A stretch of 64,000 bases of DNA, from contig NMRA01000128.1 of assembly GCA_002633005.1 (NCBI GenBank), positions 520,850-584,849 of the forward strand, in the 5' to 3' direction. This document shows, one piece after another, positions 11,801 through 23,200 of the stretch. This stretch comes from Phoronis australis. Taxonomy: Eukaryota; Phoronida; Phoronidae. Numbering within the stretch: position 1 is the first letter of the stretch; each line of letters opens with the position of its first letter. A program made the position numbers and the translations under genes. The notes beneath the pieces are model-generated. The model did no database searches. It was given only the letters and a program-made list of their open reading frames with translations, and was not told the DNA's origin.

Positions 11801-14800
11801 GAAGAAAACATTGTCTTTTCTCACCAACTTTATGGCACAATGCCATCTGATAGAAGCAAGCCTGCACTTCCTCCTTCTCTGAGGCATATAGTAAAATGAC
11901 AAAAAAGTGTCAACAGTCTCTAACAGTATTTGTATACTTCTCCATTAAGACACAACAAATATTATTGTAAATTACAAAACTGACCTCCAGGCGGCGCATA
12001 TGGTGGGGGATGCCCTTGCTGTGGTGGTCCTCCAGGTGGTGGAGGTCCCCCTTGTGGAGGTCCCTTCTGTCCCTGCGGTTGTTGAGGAGGAGGTGGCAAC
12101 TGAAAAAAGAGACAACAAAGTCGCATAATACTTCTAGTAAGACAGTCACTCAGATATTTCCAGTAAGATAGCAGGAAGTATTTGAAACGCTATTTTGACT
12201 CAGTGGCAATAATTGGTCTGGATGACTTGAGCGTGACAGCTTCTGATTGCACCCCATCAAGTCATACATACATTAATCCTTAAAATACTGAACATAGCAT
12301 TTAAACTACAGTATAGACACTGGACATCTTCAGTGGTCAAAAGGTTTGACAAGTTATTGTTAGTGTGTATGCTTTAAACTTTGCAATGTCCAAGTATTTG
12401 ATTATTCACAAGACAAGTGTAATTGTAAGACAGTATAGCTACACTTAGGGTTCCTCCGTTGTCACAACATACAAAAATACAAAATGAGTCCAATTTCGCA
12501 CACAAATAATTACCGAAACTCACTGGTTTTCATTTTTCAAATGCTAACATTGTCGTCAATATTCACGATTTGCAAAGTTGTTCAGTGGTTGCTATGGTTA
12601 AGACCTTAAAACTTGAAAGCATTTATTTGTTGCTATTAATCTCAAGTGAAAACAAATTAGGGAAAATCACATTTCACTAATACCTCATATTTCAACTGAA
12701 TCGATAATATTTAACCGGGAGTAACTCTGCAAGTGAACAACTTACCAACGACACTAAGGTCTGCATCCAGTCACTGAAAATATAATGGTAAACAACTTTT
12801 AAGCATAAGCATATTATTTTGAAAACAAAACAAAAAATTTAAAAGGCACAATAGCTTAATCATTTTTTATCACCATTTTTAAAGTTGGTTATTAACTGTG
12901 ATGCACACTATAAGAAGGTTTCATGGAAGTGACCACAATTACAAACTTAACCCCTTTAACAACTCACTTCATTTGTGCATCATTCTGGAAGATGAACCAG
13001 TTGACAGGCGCCTCTTTGCTGTTTTGACTAGGGATGGCCAACAAAAGGTTCTCTTGATAGCCACCAGGTAGTGCTGGTCTGTTTGGTATAACTCTGCTGT
13101 ACTGGCCGACAGCAAGAAATTGACAGACATCCTGCAAACAAAACAGCAAAAAGAAGGGAAAGTTATGTTGAGTCTGATCCTGCGTTGACCATAAAAACCA
13201 ACAATTTCCGTATGTTAACATAATAAAATTGCAAAACAGGTTCTCTTGCCTAAGTTTTCTTCAGTCAATTATACTGGCACGTTTTCAACTAATAGAAATG
13301 GTTTTCATTTTGTTTAACATATGGATAGAAATTAACCACATTCTACCTGTTACTGAATAGCATATTTTCATTGAAATCACTGTCAACATTATTGATTTTA
13401 CATTCAAAGCAAAACCAGCACTTAACATAACAGGGCGCACAATTTCAAAAGTAAAGGTGAGCGGTTTTGTTAACTACAATGAGGAGAGGTTGCCAAATAT
13501 TTACACAGCGTGATATAAACTAGTAACTGTAAATGCATTAAGTGTATAACAGTTGATTTCATCAATAAGTCTAACCCATCTGTGATCTAAAATTTCTCTA
13601 AATAATAAGCAGTTCGACTGAACTTTGCTTCTCACAATAATCATTTAATCTAATCCAGAGCTGTTCAAACAACATCCTAGTTTCTTAAGAGAGGAAATTA
13701 AGACTTGTGGTAAAATCTCATCAACTCTGGCAACTAGTGACAAATAATTGCAAAAATTGATCGTTTTCATTTTTCAACGATTTCAAACATTGTCGTGAAA
13801 GCCCAGAATTTCCTGAAATATTGCCTGATGATCTGATGATAGCCATGGATAGAAATGCTAAAGCAATTACTTTAGTGTTACTTTACCTGTTATGAAAAAT
13901 GAAAAAAAAAATTTTGAAAAAAAAAATAAATTTCACTCGTCTACCATTAGTGGATATCGAAGATTTTAAGGATAATTTTTTTTTACTTAAGTCAAAAGAA
14001 TAAATTACAAAATGTGCATTCTGTATTATCTTTTTGACTGCGAATGGATCATTTTCAACGCAACAAAAATCAATTAAATGCTCTAGAGAGTTTAGAACAG
14101 CGTTGATGTCTGAAAAAACATACACTAACTACATGTATAAGTAAAAAATGGCAGCACGGCAGCAAATGATGGGATCAATCCTCACCTGGCTCCCCTCAAA
14201 CATGAATCTTCCTACCAGACTAAAAGTCAAATCATACCATGCAAAACTTTTCTTATAATGCGTGTTCCATCAAACAAACTAATCTATCTGTTGGTTTACA
14301 CCATTTACCACTATAAATCTGATCTCAACTTGTTTGTTACTCTGGTGATCAGTAGTTTCTAGGATTGGAGAGAACAGGCACACTGTTATTGCTCAAGACC
14401 ATGGTCGACGGATAAAATGTGCATTACTGAGCCACTGGTCTCAACCAATAACAAGGCAGCTCTCAAACTATCAAGCTCTTTCCAATCCCAGAATGCACCC
14501 CTAATTAGAGTAAGGGACACGTTGAGGCTAATTACATTGTATCGAGTCATTTAAATCGAGTAATTTTCTAACAGAAGGTGGGTTACATGAGCTTCAAGAA
14601 TAAAAGTGATTCTGTACATACCTTTACACAGATTGATCCCTCGGACCATTGCAATGTACTGTCTTGGTACAAACTGACTTCATTTGGCAACCACTGGTTT
14701 TTAGATTCTGAAGGTAACGAACATACAGGTTTTATAAAAACATTGACTGGCAGTATAACATAAACTGCAATAAATTTAAACAAGAAGAAACTTCACATTG

Positions 14801-16919
14801 ACTAGCTTGCTGCCATAATTCAAGTTTTAAGCCGAATGACTTCTGATGTCAAAGCTTGAGAATCATACATACGAAGATACATCATTAATTTTTAATTAAC
14901 ACTCAGCAATTATATTATATGGGATTCAAAATTATTTTCAAGAAAAGTTTAAGTGCTTGAAAATAACAGATACAAAAATGCGACAAAATTTTTCTTACTC
15001 AAAAACGTCACCAGACTCCCTTTCTTCACAGTGGGTCGTGTATCTACAAGAGAACACATCCATCATCAACTAGAATCAAATAACATTGATTATCTTATCT
15101 CCATGGCTTTTTGTTGCAAAAATAATTTCAGCTCTGTTTTAATTGTTAAAACGGTGTTCATATTCATATCTTTGCCTACATACACTACAATGATTTACTA
15201 TGAAGAACAAGTACAGTAGGACTCATATTAAATTAGCAGAAACAATGCAACTTATTCATCAGAACTTAATGCGGAAATAGTTTCATTGACCAATATACTG
15301 TAGATAACATTCGGTGAACAAAACAAAAGCCAGTTATAAATTGATGTTGATTCACATAATTCTAATTCCCTAATCAACAAACACACCACATGATTTTGAC
15401 AGTGGTGCGTATACGTGACATGACACAGTTTTGGACTGATCTGGGTAAAAAGTGGGTGAAATAAAATGTTTGTCTTTGCAATGACTAACGTCAATTGAGA
15501 GTAGAAACAATAATGTTGGTCAGTTATTCTGCAATAAACATTGGTGGAGAAATCATTTGCAAAAAATCTGAGTGCAACGAAAGACAGTGCCATCTGCTGG
15601 CCATGCTGGCCAATTTCTGTTTCTGTTAATCCGTCAACTCACCGTTATTTTTTCACATGTTTGCCTACAGGTCATATTAAATAACCAGAAGATCATTTTT
15701 TAATAGTTCTGGGCATTTTATTACAAGCGATGGTGTCACCAATTCAAGAAAGATGTTGCTTTACCAAAACCAAAACATTGAACAATGCATGTCACGAGTA
15801 TACGGTTTTTAGACACCAATTGTCTCAAACGGTTCCATCTAAAAATAAAAGGTATATACAATAGTAATGTGACTTTGAGAATTTAATCAGAGTTAACTGC
15901 ATTAATTTGCAGAAAATCTTCCCGCATACAGTTTTGATTACCAGTAGGATGTGCCACCACCTAGGAATCATTTGAATGTAGATGTTGCAAAAACATATGC
16001 ATGGTTAGGTGAGCCATATTTTGATAAGTTTCATGATTGTGGATGGACCGCAAATTGAGTTCAACAGGACTGATAAAGCAAGCTTCATTCAATATACCAT
16101 CCCATAAAACCGCCATATGCTTTTCAGCAAATTATGCCTCACATTGATTAAACCATCAAAGTTACTTTGTGATATATATACTATTTGAAAATTATAGAAG
16201 GACACATTTGGATACCACTGATTTCTTTAAATCCTTTCACTTGAACAAATATTGAGGTAATTAAGATTTTTTTCTAATGCATTTCCATTCCTCGGCCATT
16301 GTGTCCAGGTACGAGAGGTACGTGCAACCCTCGCAGCCAAGTTTGGAGCACTATGAACTCCTGCAAATCACCAGGACCAGTGTATTAAATGCATTAGTGA
16401 TAGTTCACTGCTGGCCGAAGGTGAAGGTCATGGAGGTCGACCACGATATAATCAAAAAATTACCAGCTGTAGTCGACATGCATTGTGACGTAATCACAAC
16501 AGAAATGGTTCAGTTCACAATTTCGTTGATGGAATGGAGGACTATTGAGAAAAAATGTTGACTGAGTTGATTAGGATAGAGTCATAGACTAAAACTCGCT
16601 CTAGCTTCCAAAGGCAAAGGTGTCGACCTACAATCAAAAGGTAAATTTAGTAACGTGACTTTGATGGTTTAGCCAGGTTTTTGCTGAAAATCTTCTGAGG
16701 TACAGGCCCGATTAGGATATGTCGTCGCCTAGTTTAGTCATACAGTTAGCTGGTTGTTTATTCGCTGCCCACCAAGTCACTGGCCACTGTCACTGGCTTG
16801 TGAACAAACTAGGTCTAGAGTTCAACAGAGAACGTCCTGTTTGCCCTTGAAACCATATGAATAATTTTTAGCTTACCGTGGGTCTTAACGCTCTTTTCCG
16901 AGCTTGCCGAACAACCCAT
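8860..16919 (-). CDS. N-myristoylated(?) PH-like, proline-rich, YDDGGG-repeat protein, seven exons
   Basis: Not recognised as a named gene. Exons in transcript order: 16877-16919, 14622-14707, 12968-13131, 12746-12773, 11985-12099, 10888-11190, 8860-9428. All have GT-AG borders and matching phases, giving 435 aa. Residues 1-14 (MGCSASSEKS...) fit an N-myristoylation signal with an adjacent palmitoylatable Cys. Residues about 16-107 resemble a PH fold: KNQWLPNEVSLYQDSTLQW early, then PVNWFIFQNDAQMNDWMQTL as the closing helix. Residues 108-215 are Pro/Gln/Gly-rich, followed by TTVIVQDSGRRRR. Residues 248-290 are Gly/Trp/Tyr-rich (GYGWGYGWGH). About 295-345 is Asn/Thr-rich. The rest is about a dozen YDDGGG-type repeats. 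Inference: a membrane-tethered adaptor with a low-complexity tail. Introns run from 0.2 to 2.2 kb. It is divergent from GANAB. The exon chain is firm; the PH assignment is from pattern only. Confidence 0.75.
8866..9110 (-). repeat. In-frame 15-18-bp coding minisatellite (YDDGGG units)
   Basis: Plus-strand units of the form ccaccaccatcgtcataa repeat about a dozen times with 15- and 18-bp versions, encoding GGYDD or GGGYDD on the minus strand. Both strands stay open in several frames because the repeat lacks stops, which creates long spurious opposite-strand ORFs. Copy number is likely variable between alleles. Confidence 0.85.
15840..16740. repeat. Cluster of three related diverged repeat segments
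   Basis: The text tagtaa.gtgactttga...ttta...gcagaaaatctt occurs at about 15868-15945 and again at 16640-16700. At 16111-16175 it occurs reversed (tttcagcaa...gattaaaccatcaaagt). A fourth relative is at 52445-52555. The opposed orientations suggest decayed foldback elements in the first intron of the PH-like gene. Confidence 0.45.
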
Positions 16920-17286
16920 TTTCAAAAAGAACGACTTCAAACCGAGATAAATACGAACTGCACTTTTGTCACTCCATTTCACCTGACGTGTGTTTACGTT
17001 ACAAATGCACTGTCGCTACAACTGTCTGTTGCGCATTGCTTCCGAGCAGTTTCCGGGTATGCGAGGAGCATAAACTATTTCTATTTTGAAGAGTTTACTT
17101 GAAAAAAAATGTTGTATATAGTACCAATTTAATAAATTAGAACTATATTTTCTCATATTAAAATATAAATTTGAAAATAATTTTGTTCAGTTTGATAAAA
17201 ATTATTGCACGATTTCATGTGTTGTATCAGACCTTCAAAGAATCCGTTTCACCTCCCTTAATCCGGGTATCTTTCTAAGTTCTAAA
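16920..17286. promoter_or_regulatory. Shared divergent promoter interval between PH-like gene and GANAB
   Basis: The two start codons (16919 on minus, 17287 on plus) are separated by 367 bp, so both 5'UTRs and promoters must be contained here or in undetected upstream non-coding exons. No TATA box is obvious for either gene. TGACGTGT at 16984-16991 matches the ACGT core of ATF6/XBP1-type unfolded-protein-response sites, which would suit an ER glucosidase gene. That role is inferred. Confidence 0.55.
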
Positions 17287-20200
17287 ATGGCGATGCCCAG
17301 TCGGTGAGTTGGCTGCTCTCGACGGTTTTCATTGTTTAGGGGTCTTTGTGATTTGTGTGCTTGACTTTTTGTTCAACAACTGCCACGTTGCCTTGGAAAA
17401 GTCTGAACTCAGCATTATCTTTCAATGGCAAAACATGTAGCGTGCATAACTCTGTTCATTTTGGTCAGAAATCCTCCGAAATCGGTCAATCAATGTCACT
17501 CATCTGATTGTCGATTGTCGTCGGATTGAAATTGATTAGGCTAATGCGTTGCCCTTTGTCGGAGGCTCACTCTGTCGAGACTTTGTTGTTGTTTAGAACA
17601 CGACATCAAATTCAACTATGAGTGACAAAAATCAGTTTTCAGTGAATATCAGGCGTTATCGTTATTCAGTGAGGTATTTGAGTATTTTATTACAGACTGA
17701 GCGAATTCTTTAACGTCAACAAGTTGGCCTACTCTAGTCTAGGCTAGGCCAAAGACATTAACACGACTATTCACTTTGGCCGCCGCCATTATTGTGTCAT
17801 GGACCCTGGCAACATCTAGCGGGGATGTGTGTGTGTGTGCTGATTATAGTTTGTCAAATTTAAAACTGTGAAGTGTCTTTATTTAAAATATTGAGAACAA
17901 AAAATATGAACAGTGTAATGGAAAAAATACACATAGGCAAAACATATAGAGTAGATCTAAGGTAATATGGTCGGGACTGTGGATACCTATCATTGTCAGG
18001 CTTCAATGGTCGTCGGCCATCTTCTTTCGCTAACGTCTCGGAAGAAACAGGCATTGAAGAACTGAGACGAAAATCAATGTATTTACTGATTGTCTTTTGA
18101 AACCTCTTAAAAACTTGTAGATTTTACTAATGCACTTTTTTGTTCATTTTCAGGAGATATTTTCAAAATTAAATTTTCTTCAGACGGGACAAAAAACAAC
18201 CCAGGGATTGTTTATGCAATGTATCTATTTGTCCCAGGCACAAATCGACACCTCTTAGGCCAAAAGAAATCACAGCAGACAAATGCAACTCGCTGGGTGC
18301 TTAACAGTTTTGGCCCACTCATTAGTCATCAAAATATTGTCCACTTTTTTTTTATTGCAAAATACAGTGTTGAGCTCAACATTTATGTTGAAATTTTTGG
18401 TTCAGGCACTTTGGATTTATTTGAAGAAAATTAAAATACTTCAATTGATAGAGAATGACCACCAAAAAAGTAAAACATTGACTTTATTATCACCACATTG
18501 CATTGCTACATACAACACAGCATACATAATTAAAAATAAAAGAAGAGATTGAGCAATAAACCGCAAATGCAACTTCGGTGTTTATTTATTTGTGATTACA
18601 GAAGCCTGTTAAAAGTGAAAGAAATCAAATAATATGATTTTGAGTAACTTATTAGAGCAACTGTATCGAGGTTCAATGGTCAACTTCAGCCAATCAAGTC
18701 TCAAAGGGTTACAGTTCTGTTTTTGGCTGGCAAGGTGTTAACAGAGAATGGAGAAAAACTGAAAAGAAAGACAACAGAGATAAATGGTGTTAAGAACAAC
18801 AAGAGCAAAAAGTCAAATAAAGAGGTCACAAACAGAAAATAAGCAAGGTCTATCTGGAATAAAAGAATCACGATTTATTTTTTAGAACTGAAATTCTGAT
18901 CCAATTTTAATTGATTTAAAATCGATATTACACCAGTAAAACAGTCTGTGGTTGAACTAGAATTGTTTGTAAACCATTTTCCACTGTTTTCTTGGCTTTT
19001 TTCTGTGTGGTTTTCTGTTCTTTCAAAAGGTGGCAGCATATGACGACATAGGAATCATAAAATGGCTGCCGAAAAGCAATGTACAGTTGAAACAACTCGG
19101 CATAAATTAAAGAAACCTTTCGAATCAACAGTTACTATATTATATTTGTGAGAGTTAATTCCTATTCGTAGCATAAATTTGAAGTGGAATAATTCGGTGA
19201 GTACGACAACAAGCCGGTTTTATGCTTAGGCGGACGACCATTGGTTTCCTCGTGTGTATAAATTACGAGGAATACATCATAAGCAAAAGGGTGACTCAAT
19301 AATCAGAGGTGAGCAGGTGAGAGTAGCGGGATGGGCAGGTACAGAACCTGCAGGATTTTCTCCAGCGGGGGTCAGGGAACTGATAAACATGTGACAGATT
19401 TGCTGAAGAAGAGATAGGAGCAAAAATGGAGGGTGCGCCCCTCAACCAAAAGATTGGATGCAGAGATAGCTTTTTGCCCCCAATATCCCAGGGGTTAATA
19501 TCAATAAATTAAAAATTAAGTACTAATTTGTTTCAAACTAAAATTGAAAAATTAACAGATTCTCCTCTCCCCAACCATCAAATGTTTCCTACACTGATGT
19601 CCAAAAACTGCCCTCTTCCGCTATCCAAATACGGGTCCAGAACTTTGTTTCGAAAATTCACACCTTATGACATTCTGCAGTCAAATAAGTATTAGCGAAT
19701 AAATAAAAACAATAAATGAATAAATATTAAAGTATAGATAAAGTTGAATGTATAAAATAATTTAGATTCTAAAAGTACAGTTAATTTTGGAATTACCCAG
19801 TGTGTTGCTTCTCCACACCCAAAAAATCAAGCAACTGGCATGTGCGTGTCGTGAATATCGTCTCGAAATCAACATCTGAGTTTTCTTTGTTACAAAAGCA
19901 GAAGAGTGACTACAGTTACTAATGTATTTGGGTTTCTTTTAAACTGTTAAACTATGGAAGGGAGATTTGTTTAATGTGTCCGTTTTTACCCATACTGACT
20001 CCTACCTGTGTTTTGACATTCAGTCATACACAACTAGTTGTGAGTGTTTTGGGACCTGAACTTTTTATGGTATGGTTTCTCATGGATTTGTGCGCTTACT
20101 GTTAACCCTGGTCAGTTTTGTTAGCAAATCTGAAAAAATTCTAACAAGCAGTTGACAGTAATATATCTTCTCATTTCAGCTTTCACTAAAAATTTATTAT

Positions 20201-23200
20201 CAAAAGTCACAAATATTTCATTTTTGAGAATTTTTTCGCGTTCTTAAAAATGCTACTTTCATCTGCTTCTGTTTATAGTCATAAATGCTGCCTGTGTAGT
20301 ACAAAGTAAAGTTATGTAAAATATGCCTGCAATCAAATGTAAAATATGGCTGCTTGCTCATAATACAAATTGTTTTTCTGAGGTCATCATGTTTAGTTGC
20401 AACCATCATTTCAGGTATCGGACACTCTGGTCAGTAGCAGTGGTGGCTGTGCTATGGTGTGACATTGTATTCACTGTAGACAGGGGCAACTTCAAAACAT
20501 GCGATCAAAGTGGCTTCTGCAAGTAAGTTTTCATGTTGTAATGGTATAAGACATGTTTCTGCTCTCAGATTAGGTCCGAACAAGGAGAAAGTAACAGAAA
20601 TGCTCAAATTGTTGATATCGCTCGAAGCAGTTGAAGCTTGTGTGAGACGTGAAGAATATATTAAGGTTGCAGAGTAATGGCACTACTGAGATGATAACTA
20701 TACTTGACTATCTAAAACATTTTGTGTATATCTTAGCTGGACATATGTTGATGGGATGTTGTTGAGCAGATCAAAGTGGCTTCTTTTCAATGATAAGTTG
20801 AGTAGATGTTTGGAGGGGGGGGGGGGCATTGCTTTGTTGCTAGAGTCTGAATTTAATGAAAGAAGGTGAAGTCATTAGTTAAGTCTGTTAGTGGTGTCCA
20901 ATATTCCTGTGGGTATTGTTCATGTATTATTGATTAGATCTAGCATGCAGTTGTCATCACCTTGCAAGGTATATAATACTTGATGGGGCTGCATAATGTA
21001 TGTATCTTGTTGTTCGCTACAATGTTACTGAAACTTACCTGTATGGTATTAAGTATGACATCTACAAACTGTCTGGTTTATGCAAAACCCCAACACAGCT
21101 GTTACGAATAAAGTTTAATATTTAGTCCTTCAATTACTTGTCTTTTATACAGGTCCTTAATATTGTTGAAATTTGGTTAAATGCAATTCCCACTGATAAG
21201 GCTACTCATACACTTCTTATGTTGATAGGGAAGGAAGAAAGCTTCATTTGAGGAAGGGTTAAATATTCTTGACATCTATCATTTTTGTCTTTAACCAGAA
21301 ATGAACGGTTATGCTGTTGTTGCTAAGAGTGCCACCTGGTGTGCTACCAAGTTAAACAGTATCTAGGCAATGTGTGATTATGCTGCTATTCTTCAGTGTG
21401 TCATGTGGTGTGCTAGTGTTATTGAATAGTGATCATTGTGTAGAGTTGGTTGAGAGATTCATGCGATGTATTAGCATGATGTCTCTACACCTGCGGAGGA
21501 CCTTTAGGGGTTTTGTCTCTCTTCGTCAATAATTCTTTCGGGGCAGCTGTTTCTGGCGCTGCAATTATAAATCAATACTTGAGGTGGATTGATTTCTCAA
21601 TATCTGGTGTTTCCAAAACCTGCATGAAAAGTAGCAGATTGCAACATGTCAAACATGGCCACTTCAAAAATAATCTGACCTCTGGGCATCCCAATGTTAA
21701 ATTGAGGCTTGTGTGTAATTCAGGCTTTTTGTCAATAAGTGGATTTTATTAAATGTGATTCAAGAATGTTTTCTGGTTCTTATATTTCCTTTGTGTTGCA
21801 TAATTGATACTAATCAAATTTGGTTGAGCAAATGCAAGGATTTCTTAGAACTGAGCAATATGTTATGTTCTAGGAAAATGTGGAGACCAGTATCAATAGA
21901 ACACTACAAAATATTTATTAGGTTTAACAATTATGCTGTCAGTAAGCAAGACGAGATGAAACTTTTATGTCCCGAATGTCGAGGCAAAGTCTTAGTTTCT
22001 AAAGGGCATCAGGGAAGTTCTTCAATATTTCTTTATATCAGAGAAGTGGACACACGTATGGTGGGAACATTATTCCCCTCACTATACAGTCAAGGGGCCT
22101 CTTCCAAGAAAACTGACTTAGCTAAGATAAATCTTAAATTTTAGTAAATTTTAAAATAAAAGTAAAATTTGTCTCAAAAGCAATTCAAGAAATAGATCTT
22201 AAGTTTGACTTAAGTGTATGACCCAAACTTTGACTAACTTTCCAGATGTGGAAGTTTCAAAGTTTGGTAGTTAAGACAAATCTTAGACTTAAGTAAAAAT
22301 GAACTTAAGTCAGTTTCTTGGAACGGGCCCATGAACTCTAAATTCATTCTGTGGCATGTGCTTCATTATTACAGGCGCCAGAGGGCCATCAACAAGCAGC
22401 CTTCACCATCACCATATATTGTGTTAATGGACACTTTGAAACTGCAAGCCTCTGAGTTCACTGTGCAACTACTCAATACTCATAATAACATCCGATTCAC
22501 GCTGGAAGTGAATGCACTAGAAAAAAACACAGCTAGACTAAAGATACGCGAGACCGAGCCGATTCGACCCCGATATGAAATTCCCGTCGGTGACGTACTA
22601 GTTGGTGAACCAAAACAGCAGGGGTGAGCGCAGGTTTACATTGATCTTGCCATTACTGATAGTGTTGAATAAATAATTAGCTGTCTTAGAATCCTTATTA
22701 AATGGAAACCCAATGTCTTGTTTGTGAAATGTGTTGGCCTTCAATCGACATTACATTTAATTTGTTCTTCCTCGATTCTCTTGCAGCATGACTGTTGTCA
22801 GTCAGGATGACAGTCAAGTCAGTGTGAGTTTTGAGAACAATAAAATCGTGCTTCAGGCTAAACCATTCAGGATTGACCTGTTTGCTGATGGTGAACCTGT
22901 GTTCAGCGTTAACTCAAGGGGTCTGCTCAAGTTTGAACATGGAAGGGAGAAAAGGTAACAATAAATGTGCTTATTTAGGCCTTTGGTGCAGATTTAAGGG
23001 GGTTATATTTTCATGCCATTGGGTGGGGTTTTGTTCAGTACATTCAATGCATCACAAGACTCTTGTCAAACAGGTGAAAGCAAGGTTACAGCTGGACGTC
23101 TGCAGGATGGTAAGGTGTTGCCAGCTGTCCAGCTTTGCAATAGATGCATGCTGAATTCATTGACATAGTAATCTAGTGTGATCATGAATGAATGTGATGC

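Noticed and set aside
16277-16561. 94-codon plus-strand frame in the first intron of the PH-like gene
   Set aside because: No splice sites, no domain, and it lies between repeat copies.
17860-18054. Minus-strand frame [18 protein letters not shown]... with a possible gtatcc donor as first exon of the PH-like gene
   Set aside because: It would end in phase 2 while the next PH-like exon needs phase 1. The exon at 16877-16919 fits exactly.
21755-22144. 129-codon plus-strand frame in GANAB intron 2
   Set aside because: No domain or splice support, and it runs into the MITE at 22095.
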